Assembly: GCA_021822385.1 (NCBI GenBank)
Contig: JAKARC010000021.1
Span: forward strand, 1-41,701
DNA: 41,701 bases
Reading direction: 5' to 3'
Source: Pseudomonadota bacterium
GTDB taxonomy: Bacteria > Pseudomonadota > Gammaproteobacteria > Steroidobacterales > Steroidobacteraceae
The translations under genes and the position numbers were made by a program. Each line of letters opens with the position of its first letter. The stretch's first letter is position 1. Under the pieces are notes generated by a model. It did not search any database, was not told the DNA's origin, and was given only the letters and a program-made list of their open reading frames with translations. Shown piece after piece: positions 9,477-18,014 of the stretch.

Positions 9477-9494
9477 CTTATATCTTATATAAGA
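9477..9494 (-). promoter_or_regulatory. Shared operator, site 2 (sulfoquinovosidase-glpD)
   Basis: CTTATATCTTATATAAGA on the plus strand matches 18 of the 20 bases of the other two sites, including the palindrome TCTTATATAAGA. It is in the divergent region between the sulfoquinovosidase gene and the GntR regulator gene. It is close enough to the sulfoquinovosidase start (18 bases) to overlap promoter or leader, which points to repression, and it may also autoregulate the regulator. Confidence 0.75.
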
Positions 9495-9625
9495 GTTAAG
9501 GGGCTTGGCAATGGCAAGCGAAATTCATCGGCGCGCCCCGCTGCGGTTTTTGAGCAACCTCGGGAAGCGGGTAAAGTAGCGGCGCACGCCGTCGGGCTCA
9601 CCGTGCTGCAACCGTAGGAACGATC

Positions 9626-10345
9626 GTGAACGACACTCCCGGCTTTCGCCCCTTGTATCGGCAGGTCTACGAGATCGTGGTGCGACGCCTGGCGCAGGGC
9701 GAATGGCGGCCCGGTGAAGCGCTGCCGAGCGAGTCGAACCTGGCCAAGGAGCTCGGGGTGAGCCAGGGCACCGTACGCAAGGTCTTCGATGCGCTCACGG
9801 CCGAGAAAGTGCTCGAGCGACATCAGGGCAAGGGCACCTTCATCGCGGAGAACACCCAGGAACGGGCGCAGTTCCGCTTCTTTCGTCTCGCCCGTCCCGG
9901 CGGCAAGCGCCTCACGCCCGCCCTCGGCAATGAAACCATCCGGGTGCGCGCCGCGCGCGCGCCGGAACGTGCGCGCCTCGACCTCGGCCGGGAGGCACGC
10001 GTCGTGGAAATCGACCGGGTCCGGCTGCTCGAGGGGATCCCGGCCATCCGGGAGTTCATCGTCCTGCCGGCAGACCTGTACCCCGGCATCGAGAAGACCC
10101 CCGAGCTGCCGAACAGCCTGTACTCGCTCTATCAGGCGAAGTTCGGCGTCACCATCATGACCACACATGAGGAATTGAGCGCCGAGCTCGCCACCGCCGA
10201 GGATCATCGCGCGATCGGCATCGCCGTCGGTGCGCCGATCCTCGTCATCGACCGCCTTGCCCTCTGCCTGCCGGAGCGCAAGGCGGAGTGGCGCCTCAGC
10301 CGCATCCGCTCCGACAACCTCGTGTATGCCATCACGCTCACCTGA
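9626..10345 (+). CDS. GntR-family regulator, HutC/UTRA type; probable regulator of the SQ locus
   Basis: A 239-residue protein. The N-terminal winged helix-turn-helix (residues about 10-73: LPSESNLAKELGVSQGTVRKVFDAL ending RHQGKGTFI, the wing) is standard GntR. The remainder is a UTRA effector-binding domain typical of the HutC subfamily, which bind sugars or sugar phosphates. Start is GTG 9626 with TAGGAA about 6 bases upstream. It is divergent from sulfoquinovosidase and convergent with the SQ dehydrogenase gene, with only 5 bases between stops. GntR-type regulators accompany sulfo-ED clusters in other bacteria. Likely a repressor released by SQ or a downstream intermediate; the three AT-rich operators are the inferred targets. 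Confidence 0.9.
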   Translation: MNDTPGFRPLYRQVYEIVVRRLAQGEWRPGEALPSESNLAKELGVSQGTVRKVFDALTAEKVLERHQGKGTFIAENTQERAQFRFFRLARPGGKRLTPALGNETIRVRAARAPERARLDLGREARVVEIDRVRLLEGIPAIREFIVLPADLYPGIEKTPELPNSLYSLYQAKFGVTIMTTHEELSAELATAEDHRAIGIAVGAPILVIDRLALCLPERKAEWRLSRIRSDNLVYAITLT

Positions 10346-10350
10346 ACCGT

Positions 10351-11118
10351 TCAGTTCTGCGTCAGACCGGCATCGATCACGAAATTGGCCCCGGTGCACC
10401 CCTGGCTTTCGTCGGCGCCGAGGAACAGTGCCAGGCGCGCAACGTGCACGGGCGTGAGACGGAATTTCAACGCCTGCAGCCTGAGGAACTCGGCCTCGAG
10501 CTCCGGTGTCAGCCACTGGGTGCGCTGCCGCTCGGTCAGAATGGCTCCCGGCACGATGCAATTGACGCGGATGCCCGCCGGGCCGAGCTCGCGCGCGAGC
10601 GTGCGCGTCAGCCCGTTGATTGCCGCCTTCGCCGTGCTGTAGCCGACCATGCCCGGCCGCCCGCGCATCCAGGACACCGACCCGAGCATGATGATCGAGC
10701 CGCTGCCGCGCCGGGTCATTCCGGGCGCGACCGCCTGCGTGGCGAAGAACTGGTGATCGAGGTTCAAGGCGAGCATCCGCCGCCAGTCGACCGGCGCCAC
10801 GGCGGCGAAGTTCTGCCGGTCGTCGCGCCCGGCATTGTTGATCAGCACGTCGATGCCGCCCTGCTCGGCCTCGATCTGCGCGACTGCCGCGCGCAGCGCT
10901 TCGAGGTCGAGCAGATCGCACGCCACGAATCGACTACCCGTGGCGCGCGCATGCGGCTCGCCGCGCTCCCGATCGACGTCGAGAAAGACGACGCGCGCGT
11001 CCTGAGCGGCGAATGCGCCGACCATCTCCGCGCCGATGCCGGCGGCGCCGCCGGTGATGAGAACGGAGCGGCCGCGCAAGGAGTGGTAACGCACACTCGA
11101 ATACGGTTCGGACATCAT
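10351..11118 (-). CDS. SDR-family sulfoquinovose 1-dehydrogenase
   Basis: A classical short-chain dehydrogenase of 255 residues. The cofactor motif TGGAAGIG is at 22-29, NNAG at 94-97, catalytic Ser147, Tyr160 and Lys164 (YSTAK). In the sulfo-Entner-Doudoroff pathway an SDR oxidises SQ with NAD to 6-deoxy-6-sulfogluconolactone; that role is given by the operon, since SDR sequence alone does not fix substrate. It is the last gene of the minus operon. The ATGATG start overlaps the TGA of the lactonase gene (11115-11118), indicating coupling; Met1 or Met2 may be used. Confidence 0.85.
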   Translation of the reverse strand: MMSEPYSSVRYHSLRGRSVLITGGAAGIGAEMVGAFAAQDARVVFLDVDRERGEPHARATGSRFVACDLLDLEALRAAVAQIEAEQGGIDVLINNAGRDDRQNFAAVAPVDWRRMLALNLDHQFFATQAVAPGMTRRGSGSIIMLGSVSWMRGRPGMVGYSTAKAAINGLTRTLARELGPAGIRVNCIVPGAILTERQRTQWLTPELEAEFLRLQALKFRLTPVHVARLALFLGADESQGCTGANFVIDAGLTQN

Positions 11119-11984
11119 GATGGGAAGGGCTCCTCGTCGAATGCGGGCTGTGCCAGACCTGCCGTGTCGACCTGCAGCGCGTACACGCCCCCGCCCGAAC
11201 CGTCCGCGGCCTGCGCGGTGGTGACATAGAGCGTCTTCAGGTCCGCGCCGCCGAACGCCGGCATCGTCGGGCGGCGCGCCGGCAGCGGGTATGCACCGAT
11301 CAGCCGGCCGGCCGGATCGAGGCGGATGACCCGCGAGCCGTCGTACAGTGCCGACCAGTAGCACCCCTGGCAGTCCACCGCGGCACCGTCGGGACGGCCT
11401 CGATCGGGCGCCGCCGGATCGAGCTGCGCAAACACGCGCCGCTGGCCGACCACGCCGGTTTCAGGCGCGTAGTCACACTGATAAATGACGAAACGCGGCG
11501 TATCGGCATGGTACAGGGTGCGTCCGTCGGGGGCGAAGGCAACTCCGTTGGACGTCATCAGACCGTGCGCGAGCTGCGTCAGGCCCTGCGCATCGAGCCG
11601 ATACAGCCCTGCGCGACCATCCCGGCGCGTCTCATCAATGGTGCCGATCAACAACCGGCCGCGCGGATCGATACCGCCATCGTTGAACCGTACGCTGCGC
11701 GGATCGAGTGGATTCGGCGCGAGCCGCCGGCACTTGCCGCCGTCGGCATCGAGCAGCCAGACCCCGCTGCGCAGGCCGGCGAGGAATCCGCCCGCGCGCC
11801 GCGGCGCCACGAAGCCGATATCCTCATCGAGCGCAAGCGTGCGCAGCGCGCCCGAAGCGGGCGTGAACCCGTGCACCCGCCGGCCGGTTACATCCACGAA
11901 CAGAAGTTCGGCCCGCTCGGGGATCCACACCGGACACTCCCCGACCTGGCACGAGGTGGCGCAGACGAGCTCGAAGCGGCTCAC
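11115..11984 (-). CDS. SMP-30/gluconolactonase-family sulfogluconolactonase
   Basis: A 289-residue six-bladed beta-propeller of the SMP-30/gluconolactonase/LRE family. Metal ligands expected in the family are present: Glu16 (GECPVW), Asn146 (SNGVAFAPDG) and Asp199 (RPDGAAVD); NDGG at 101-104 fits the substrate-contact loop. It would open 6-deoxy-6-sulfogluconolactone to sulfogluconate. Translation starts at GTG 11984, overlapping the mutarotase TGA as GTGA. No signal peptide, so cytoplasmic. The substrate is assigned by operon context. Confidence 0.87.
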   Translation of the reverse strand: MSRFELVCATSCQVGECPVWIPERAELLFVDVTGRRVHGFTPASGALRTLALDEDIGFVAPRRAGGFLAGLRSGVWLLDADGGKCRRLAPNPLDPRSVRFNDGGIDPRGRLLIGTIDETRRDGRAGLYRLDAQGLTQLAHGLMTSNGVAFAPDGRTLYHADTPRFVIYQCDYAPETGVVGQRRVFAQLDPAAPDRGRPDGAAVDCQGCYWSALYDGSRVIRLDPAGRLIGAYPLPARRPTMPAFGGADLKTLYVTTAQAADGSGGGVYALQVDTAGLAQPAFDEEPFPS

Positions 11985-12871
11985 CCGGCCTGCTCCAGCT
12001 CAATGGCGATGGTGCCGGCGAGCGTCCCACCGGGTTCGAGCTGCCGGTAGCCGGTGATGACCGACGGCGGACGATGGACGGCATCGGCAATGTGGGTGAC
12101 CGGCTCGACGGCGAAGAACCCTCGGCGCACGGGCGTGAACACTCGCAACACCGAAAAGACTGCGCTCGCCCGCAGCACAATCGAGCCGACGGCGCTTCCC
12201 GCGATGCGCGCCAGGCCGCGCCAGCCATTGAAGTCATGATCGAGATCAAGCGCGGCAATCTCGCGCGGCCGACTGAAATCCCAGGCCGGGCCGCTGACCG
12301 GCTGTGCGGGCAAGCGGTCCGCGCCGTTGCTCCACGCGCCGGCGGCATCGAACTGCAGTGTTTGGCCCGGCTCGAAGCGCAGGTAAGGATGCCAACCCAG
12401 GCCCGCCGGCCACGCCACCGTGTCACGATTCTGCAGCGCGAGCGCGAGCACCAGCCCCCGCGCCGTCAGCTCGAAGCGCTGCCACGCCGCGAAAGCAAAC
12501 GGCCAGTCCGCGCGGACATCGGGCGCATATCGCAAGCTCAGCTCTGCCGAGCGCTCGTCCGCACGCAGGATCTGCCAGGGGCGCTGCCAGCCGATGCCAT
12601 GCACCGCGTGCGGTTCGGGCGGAAAATTCGGGCGCAGCGGGTAAATGCGACCGCCAACGGGCAGCCGAGCATCGGCAATGCGATTGGCATAGGGTAGAAG
12701 GGGGAAACCGGCCGCCGCGCGCACACCGAGCGCCGTTACGGCCTCGGCCTCGGTCGGCCGCAGGACGGGTGCGCCGGCATGGCTTAGCTCAAGGAGTGAG
12801 CCGCCGAGCCGCGCATCGATCTGCGCGCGCCAGCGCCCGTGGGTGAGAACGGTGAGATCGGCTGACGCCAT
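11981..12871 (-). CDS. Aldose 1-epimerase family; sulfoquinovose mutarotase
   Basis: A 296-residue galactose-mutarotase-like protein. Family catalytic positions can be seen: His91 (AVHGIGW), His161 (GLGWHPYLRF), Glu256 (FFAVEPVTH), and the substrate arginine in PYANRI (Arg64). SQase releases alpha-SQ and the SDR usually takes the beta anomer, so a mutarotase is a standard companion in SQ gene clusters. It begins 3 bases after the aldolase stop codon and overlaps the lactonase start. Specificity for SQ is inferred from context. Confidence 0.87.
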   Translation of the reverse strand: MASADLTVLTHGRWRAQIDARLGGSLLELSHAGAPVLRPTEAEAVTALGVRAAAGFPLLPYANRIADARLPVGGRIYPLRPNFPPEPHAVHGIGWQRPWQILRADERSAELSLRYAPDVRADWPFAFAAWQRFELTARGLVLALALQNRDTVAWPAGLGWHPYLRFEPGQTLQFDAAGAWSNGADRLPAQPVSGPAWDFSRPREIAALDLDHDFNGWRGLARIAGSAVGSIVLRASAVFSVLRVFTPVRRGFFAVEPVTHIADAVHRPPSVITGYRQLEPGGTLAGTIAIELEQAG

Positions 12872-12874
12872 CGG

Positions 12875-13672
12875 TCAGTACAGGCTGGCGCCGCCCGTCG
12901 GCCGCTGGCGCTGCGCAAGCACCTCGAGCCACTCGGCGGCGCGGCCGGTCAACAGGGCGAGATCGGAGCTCACGGCGCACCAGTGGTAACCATAGTCGAG
13001 GAAACGGCGCACCATCTGTGGATCGCCACCAACGATCCCGATCGGCTTGCCCACGGCGCGAGCGCGCGCCGCCGCACGGGCGATCAGCGCCTGCACCTGC
13101 GCATGGCCGATGTCTCCGATGTGGCCGAGTGCAGCCGCGAGATCGCCCGGACCGACGAACAATGCATCGACTCCGGGCACGGCGGCGATCGGCTCGAGCT
13201 GATCGATCGCCTCGGGCGTCTCCAGCTGCACGACGACCGCGATACCCTCGTTGGCCGTGCGCAGGTAATCACGCGTGTGCCCGTAGCGTGAGCCGCGATG
13301 CATGCCCGCAACCCCCCGCACCCCCGCGGGCGGATACCGCGTATACGCGACGGCGGCGCGGGCCTGCTCGGCGCTCTGGATGAAGGGAAACATGACACTG
13401 GCCGCACCCGCATCGAGCACCTGCTTCACCCGCACCGGATCGGCGCTGGCCAGGCGCACCAGGGGCGCGGCCGCTGTCCCGGCCAATGCGCGCAGGAGCT
13501 CGATGGCCGTCGCCACGGACAGAGGACTGTGTTCCATGTCCACGACGAGGAAGTCGAAGCCGCTGTGTCCCATCGCTTCGGCCACCGCCGCCGACGCGGA
13601 CATGAGCCACGAGCCGATCGCCGGCCGGTCCGTTCGCTCGAGCACGGCCGCTGTGAACGCATTGACTGTCAT
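12875..13672 (-). CDS. HpcH/HpaI-family aldolase; 2-keto-3,6-dideoxy-6-sulfogluconate aldolase
   Basis: A 265-residue class II pyruvate-type aldolase of the HpcH/HpaI family. Key residues: His48 (DMEHSP), Arg73 (LVRLAS), Gln149 and metal ligand Glu151 (VQLETPEAI), metal ligand Asp177 (VGPGDLA). It would split KDSG into pyruvate and 3-sulfolactaldehyde, the carbon-carbon cleavage of the sulfo-ED pathway. ATG 13672 (MTVNAFTAA) is chosen because the upstream extension is arginine-rich shadow sequence; it begins 16 bases after the dehydratase stop codon. Confidence 0.88.
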   Translation of the reverse strand: MTVNAFTAAVLERTDRPAIGSWLMSASAAVAEAMGHSGFDFLVVDMEHSPLSVATAIELLRALAGTAAAPLVRLASADPVRVKQVLDAGAASVMFPFIQSAEQARAAVAYTRYPPAGVRGVAGMHRGSRYGHTRDYLRTANEGIAVVVQLETPEAIDQLEPIAAVPGVDALFVGPGDLAAALGHIGDIGHAQVQALIARAAARARAVGKPIGIVGGDPQMVRRFLDYGYHWCAVSSDLALLTGRAAEWLEVLAQRQRPTGGASLY

Positions 13673-13688
13673 GATGCCTCGCTTCGAG

Positions 13689-15461
13689 TCAGAAAATCGC
13701 CGGTTCGGGCGTGGGCGCACAGCCGGACAGGAAGTCGAAATCACACCCTTGTGGGGCTTGCGTGACATGCGCCTGGTAGAGCGCCGCGTACGAGCGCTGA
13801 TAGGCGCGCGCCGGCGCCTGCCAGGCGGCGCGCCGGGCGGCAAGCTCCTGCTGGGACACCAGCATGTCGAGCCGACCCGCCGGCACGTCGAGACGCACGC
13901 GATCGCCGCTCTGCAGCAGCGCGAGTGGGCCGCCGATGGCCGCCTCCGGCGCCACATGCACGATGCAGCACCCGTAGTGCGTGCCGCTCATGCGCCCGTC
14001 GCAGATGCGCACCATGTCGCGCACGCCCCGGGCCAGCAGTTTGCGGGGAATCGGCAGATTGCCCCACTCGGGCATGCCGGGCGCGCCGACCGGGCCGCTG
14101 TTGCGCAACACGAGCACGCTGTTCTCGTCCACCGCCAGAGCCGGATCGTCGATGCGCGCAGCGAGCTCCGCGGGCGAGTCGAAAACGAGCGCTGCGCCCT
14201 CGTGGCGCAGCAGGCGCGGCTCGGCGGCGCTCGACTTGAGCACCGCACCGTCGGGACAGAGGCTGCCGCGCAGGACATCGAGCGTACGCCCGCGGCTCAA
14301 CGGCACCACCGGATCGTCGAGCCCGCGGATCACCGTATCGTCATAACACTGCGCGCCGGCAATCGCCGCTCCCAGCGTGCATCCCTGCACGGTGCGGCAG
14401 GTCAGATCGAGGCGTGAGCCGAGCTTCACGAGCAGCGCCGGCAGTCCGCCGGCGAAATAGAAATCCTCCATCAGTCTGTCGCCCGAAGGAAACAGATTGG
14501 CGCACACCGGGATGTCGCGCGCCACCGCCCCGAGATCATCCAAAGTCAGACGGATGCCGGCGCGGCCCGCGATCGCGATCAGATGAATCGCAGCGTTGGT
14601 GGAGCCGCCGAGCGCCATGTAGACCGTGGCCGCGTTGCGGAATGCCGCCGCCGTGAGGATGTGCGCGGGGCGCAGGTCCTCCTGCACCATCGCGACGATG
14701 CGCGCGCCGCACTCGGCCGCCATGCGCACGTGTCCGGAATCGGCCGCCGGAATCGAGGATGCACCGCAGAGCGTCATTCCCAAGGCCTCGGCGATGGCGC
14801 TCATCGTCGAGGCCGTTCCCATGGTGTTGCAGGTGCCGATGGATCGGGTCATGCGCGACTCGAGATCGATCCAGTCCTCGGCCGTGATGTTCCCGGCGCG
14901 CAGTTCGTCCCAGTACTTTTTCGTATGCGTCCCCGCACCGACACGCACGCCGCGCCACTGTCCGTTCGACATCGGGCCGGCCGGGCACACGAGCGCCGGC
15001 AAGTCCATGCTGATCGCGCCCATCAGCATGCCCGGAATCGATTTGTCGCACCCCCCGAGCAGCACCGCTCCATCGATCGGATGCGAGCGCAGCAGCTCCT
15101 CGGTCTCCATGGCGAGAAAATTCCGGTACAGCATGGTCGAGGGCTTGACCATGACTTCTCCCACCGAGAGCGCCGGCAGCTCGACCGGATAGCCCCCGGC
15201 AAGCAAAACACCGCGCTTGATGGCCGTGGCGCGCTCGCGCAGGTGGGCATGACACGGGCTCATGTCGCTCCACGTATTGATGATCGCGATCACCGGCCGG
15301 CCGAGGAAATCCTCGCGGCGCAGCCCCATCTGCTGCGTGCGCTGCCGGTGCGCGAAGCCGCGCATGTCCTCGCGCTCGTACCAGCGCGCGCTGCGCAAGG
15401 CGCGCGCTGCGCTCGGCGGCGGCTCAGCCGCGGCGCGGGAGGATCTTGTCTTTGTCGTCAT
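13689..15461 (-). CDS. IlvD/Edd-family sulfogluconate dehydratase
   Basis: A 590-residue Fe-S sugar-acid dehydratase. Three cluster cysteines are at 70 (SDMSPCH), 138 (GGCDK) and 211 (GTCNTMGT), with spacing of 68 and 73 residues as I recall for the [2Fe-2S] L-arabinonate dehydratase; Lys140 would be the carbamylated metal ligand. The C-terminal motif GRMSGTHYGCCIVHVAPEAAIGGPLAL supplies the catalytic serine. It converts 6-deoxy-6-sulfogluconate to KDSG. First gene of the minus operon; operator site 3 is only 9-28 bases before its ATG, so its leader is very short and the operator must overlap the promoter or ribosome-binding region. Confidence 0.9.
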   Translation of the reverse strand: MTTKTRSSRAAAEPPPSAARALRSARWYEREDMRGFAHRQRTQQMGLRREDFLGRPVIAIINTWSDMSPCHAHLRERATAIKRGVLLAGGYPVELPALSVGEVMVKPSTMLYRNFLAMETEELLRSHPIDGAVLLGGCDKSIPGMLMGAISMDLPALVCPAGPMSNGQWRGVRVGAGTHTKKYWDELRAGNITAEDWIDLESRMTRSIGTCNTMGTASTMSAIAEALGMTLCGASSIPAADSGHVRMAAECGARIVAMVQEDLRPAHILTAAAFRNAATVYMALGGSTNAAIHLIAIAGRAGIRLTLDDLGAVARDIPVCANLFPSGDRLMEDFYFAGGLPALLVKLGSRLDLTCRTVQGCTLGAAIAGAQCYDDTVIRGLDDPVVPLSRGRTLDVLRGSLCPDGAVLKSSAAEPRLLRHEGAALVFDSPAELAARIDDPALAVDENSVLVLRNSGPVGAPGMPEWGNLPIPRKLLARGVRDMVRICDGRMSGTHYGCCIVHVAPEAAIGGPLALLQSGDRVRLDVPAGRLDMLVSQQELAARRAAWQAPARAYQRSYAALYQAHVTQAPQGCDFDFLSGCAPTPEPAIF

Positions 15462-15469
15462 AATTGGAT

Positions 15470-15489
15470 ATCTTATATCTTATATAAGA
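15470..15489 (+). promoter_or_regulatory. Shared operator, site 3 (divergent sulfo-ED and suy operons)
   Basis: ATCTTATATCTTATATAAGA lies in the 54-base gap between the divergent dehydratase and suyA genes, and is identical over 20 bases to the reverse complement of site 1. A single bound regulator could shut off both five-gene operons. TATAAG and TATAT elements within it could also serve as -10 boxes. Confidence 0.8.
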
Positions 15490-15515
15490 GCTGTGCCACT
15501 CAGAGGCTTCATCCC

Positions 15516-15806
15516 ATGCCGAAAACTCCGCAACTGCTCGTCCACGATCACCGCGACAACGTCGGGGTGGTGGTGGTCGAGAACCTCGCCGCCGGAACCG
15601 ACATCTTCGGTGTCGTGACCGAGAATAACAGTGAAATTCACGCGGTGTGCAATCAGGACGTGCCGATCGGCCACAAGGTTGCGCTGCGCGACCTGGCCGT
15701 CGGCGAGGCCGTGATCAAGTACGGGCAGGATATCGGCAAGGTCATCCAGCCGATCCGTCGCGGCGATCACGTGCACACCCACAATCTCAAGACCAAGCGC
15801 TGGTAA
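15516..15806 (+). CDS. suyA: (R)-sulfolactate sulfo-lyase, small subunit
   Basis: A 96-residue SAF-domain protein of the UxaA/SuyA type. The core VGVVVVENLAAGTDIFGVV, then IGHKVALRDLAVGEAVIKYGQDIG and the tail HVHTHNLKTKRW match SuyA as I remember it from Paracoccus; the KTKRW ending separates it from altronate dehydratase small domains. With SuyB it eliminates sulfite from (R)-sulfolactate to give pyruvate. ATG 15516 has AGAGG 9 bases upstream. The gene is in frame with a long shadow frame upstream, which is not part of it. SuyB follows after 3 bases. Confidence 0.93.
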   Translation: MPKTPQLLVHDHRDNVGVVVVENLAAGTDIFGVVTENNSEIHAVCNQDVPIGHKVALRDLAVGEAVIKYGQDIGKVIQPIRRGDHVHTHNLKTKRW

Positions 15807-15809
15807 ATC

Positions 15810-16985
15810 ATGACAACTGCAAACCGTACCGTCTGGGCCTACCGGCGCGAGAATGGCCGCGTCGGCGTACGCAATCACGTCGCCATCCTGCCCGTCGATG
15901 ATATTTCCAACGCCGCCTGCGAGGCGGTCGCAGCGCAGATCAAGGGCACACTCGCCCTGCCGCATGCCTACGGCCGCCTGCAGTTCGGCGAGGACCTCGA
16001 TCTGCACTTCCGTACCATGATCGGCACCGGCGCCAATCCGAACGTTGCCGCCTGCATCGTCATCGGCATCGAGCCGCAGTGGACCGAGCAGATCGTCGCG
16101 GGCATCGCCCGCACCGGCAAGCCCGTCGCCGGGTTCGCCATCGAAGGCAACGGCGATATTGCGACGATCAGCGCCGCGGCGCGCAAGGCGAAGGAATTCG
16201 TGCACTTGACGAGCGCGCAGGTCCGCCAGGAATGCCCGCTTAGCGAGCTGTGGGTCGCGGCCAAGTGCGGCGAAAGCGATACCACGACCGGACTGGCCTC
16301 CTGCCCGACGGTGGGCAACATGTACGACAAGCTGATCCCGGCTGGATTGTACGGATGCTTCGGGGAAACCTCGGAGCTCACCGGCGCGGAGCACCTCGCG
16401 GCGGCACGTGCCGCGAGCCGCGAGATCGCTGAGAAGTTCATGCGCACCTTCAACGCCTATCAGCAGGAGGTAATCGAAGCCCACAAGACCTCGGACCTCT
16501 CCGACAGTCAGCCGACCAAGGGCAACATCGCCGGGGGCCTCACCACCATCGAGGAAAAGGCGCTCGGGAATCTGGAGAAGATCGGCAAACGCGTCCGCTT
16601 CATCGACGTGCTGCAGCCGGCCGAGGCGCCGGCCCGCGGGCCGGGACTTTATTTCATGGATACCTCTTCGGCCGCGGCGGAGTGCCTGACGCTGCAGGCG
16701 GCTGCCGGTTACGTCGTGCATTGCTTCCCGACCGGTCAGGGCAATGTCTGCGGCAATCCCATCATGCCGGTCATCAAGATCAGCGGTAATCCACGCACGG
16801 TGCGCACCATGAGCGAACATATCGACCTCGATGTCTCGGGGGTGATACGGCGGGAGATGACCATCGCCGAGGCCGGTGACGCGCTGATCGAGGCCATCGT
16901 GCAGACGGCCAATGGCCGCTACAGCTGCGCGGAAGCGCTCGGTCACCGTGAATTCGTCATGACCAAGCTCTATCGCAGCGCCTGA
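15810..16985 (+). CDS. suyB: (R)-sulfolactate sulfo-lyase, large subunit
   Basis: A 391-residue UxaA-superfamily large subunit, the standard length for SuyB. Diagnostic stretches include [85 protein letters not shown] and [14 protein letters not shown], all close to SuyB from memory. It forms the iron-dependent lyase with SuyA: (R)-3-sulfolactate -> pyruvate + sulfite. An altronate or galactarate dehydratase is the alternative, less likely given the split subunits and the flanking sulfolactate dehydrogenases. It precedes comC by 12 bases. Confidence 0.93.
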   Translation: MTTANRTVWAYRRENGRVGVRNHVAILPVDDISNAACEAVAAQIKGTLALPHAYGRLQFGEDLDLHFRTMIGTGANPNVAACIVIGIEPQWTEQIVAGIARTGKPVAGFAIEGNGDIATISAAARKAKEFVHLTSAQVRQECPLSELWVAAKCGESDTTTGLASCPTVGNMYDKLIPAGLYGCFGETSELTGAEHLAAARAASREIAEKFMRTFNAYQQEVIEAHKTSDLSDSQPTKGNIAGGLTTIEEKALGNLEKIGKRVRFIDVLQPAEAPARGPGLYFMDTSSAAAECLTLQAAAGYVVHCFPTGQGNVCGNPIMPVIKISGNPRTVRTMSEHIDLDVSGVIRREMTIAEAGDALIEAIVQTANGRYSCAEALGHREFVMTKLYRSA

Positions 16986-16997
16986 GGCACTGCTCCC

Positions 16998-18014
16998 ATG
17001 CCCACGCTCAGTATCGCCGCGTGCACGCAGCTCGCCGAGCAGGCCCTCATCGCGAGCGGGGCCGCTCCCGGTCCGAGCGCCTCGACGGCTCGCGCCCTGG
17101 TCGCAGCCGAAGCCGACGGACAGAGCGGACATGGACTGGGCCGGCTTGAGAGCTACAGCGCGCAGGTGCGCGCCGGCAAGATCGACGGGCGTGCCGTGCC
17201 GAGCGTGCAGCCGCTGAGCGCAGCTGCGGTTCATATCGATGCGGCGAACGGCTTTGCCTATCCGGCCCTGGACCTCGCGCTCGAAGTCTTGCCGCAACGG
17301 CTTGCGGACTGTGCCCTCGCGATCGCGACAATCTCGCGCTCACACCACATTGGTGCCGCCGGCTACACGGTCGAGCGCCTCGCGCAACGCGGCTGTATCG
17401 CGTTCATCTGCTCGAACACCCCGAGCGCCATGGCCTTCGCCGGCGGCGTGCGCCCGATGATGGGAACCAATCCGATCGCCTTTGCCGCGCCGGTTCCCGG
17501 CCGCGCCCCGCTGGTGATCGACATGGCGCTCTCGCAGGTGGCCCGCAGCCGCATCGTTGCGGCGCAGAAGGCCGGCCAACCGATTCCCCCGCAGTGGGCC
17601 ATCGACCGCGCCGGGCAACCGACGAGCGATCCAACCGCGGCCCTCGCGGGCGCCCTGACGCCGGCCGGTGGAGTCAAAGGGGCTGCGCTTGCGCTCATGG
17701 TGGAGATCCTGTGCGGCGCCCTCGCCGGCGGCCACTACAGTTGGGAGGCGAGTTCCTTTCTCGATGCGCATGGGCCGGCGCCAGCGGTCGGTCAGGTGTT
17801 GCTCGCGCTCGAGGCTGCGCGCCTGTCCGGCGGTGGGTTCGCCGGGCGCATGCGCGAGCTGTGCGCAGTCCTCGGCGCCGAGAGCGGCGTGCGCACGCCC
17901 GGGGATCGCCGGCTCGCGAGCCGAGCTCGCGCCGAATCCCGCGGCATCGAGATCAGCGCCGAGTTGCATGCCACCATCGTTGCGCTCGCGGCGGGCGCGG
18001 AGGCGGGGAAATGA
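16998..18014 (+). CDS. comC: (R)-sulfolactate dehydrogenase, malate/L-lactate dehydrogenase family
   Basis: A 338-residue Ldh2/MDH2-family oxidoreductase with the usual motifs: active-site SGHGLGRLESY, SRSHHIGAAGYTVERLA, CSNTPSAMAFAGG and MMGTNPIAFAAP. In Chromohalobacter, ComC reduces sulfopyruvate to (R)-sulfolactate, working with SlcC to invert the stereocentre so that SuyAB can act. The same pair sits here directly behind suyAB. Its stop overlaps the slcC start as ATGA (18011-18014). Family members also use malate, lactate or ureidoglycolate, so the assignment rests on context. Confidence 0.88.
   Translation: MPTLSIAACTQLAEQALIASGAAPGPSASTARALVAAEADGQSGHGLGRLESYSAQVRAGKIDGRAVPSVQPLSAAAVHIDAANGFAYPALDLALEVLPQRLADCALAIATISRSHHIGAAGYTVERLAQRGCIAFICSNTPSAMAFAGGVRPMMGTNPIAFAAPVPGRAPLVIDMALSQVARSRIVAAQKAGQPIPPQWAIDRAGQPTSDPTAALAGALTPAGGVKGAALALMVEILCGALAGGHYSWEASSFLDAHGPAPAVGQVLLALEAARLSGGGFAGRMRELCAVLGAESGVRTPGDRRLASRARAESRGIEISAELHATIVALAAGAEAGK

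Noticed and set aside
5683-9492. Long plus-strand frames of 584 and 672 codons opposite glpD and the sulfoquinovosidase
   Set aside because: Shadows created by GC-rich codon use; catalytic motifs are on the minus strand.
15516-16985. Altronate/galactarate dehydratase (UxaA/GarD) for the suyAB pair
   Set aside because: The subunits are split at the SuyA/SuyB boundary, the small one ends in KTKRW and the large one carries CGESDTTTG and other SuyB stretches, and sulfolactate dehydrogenases follow.
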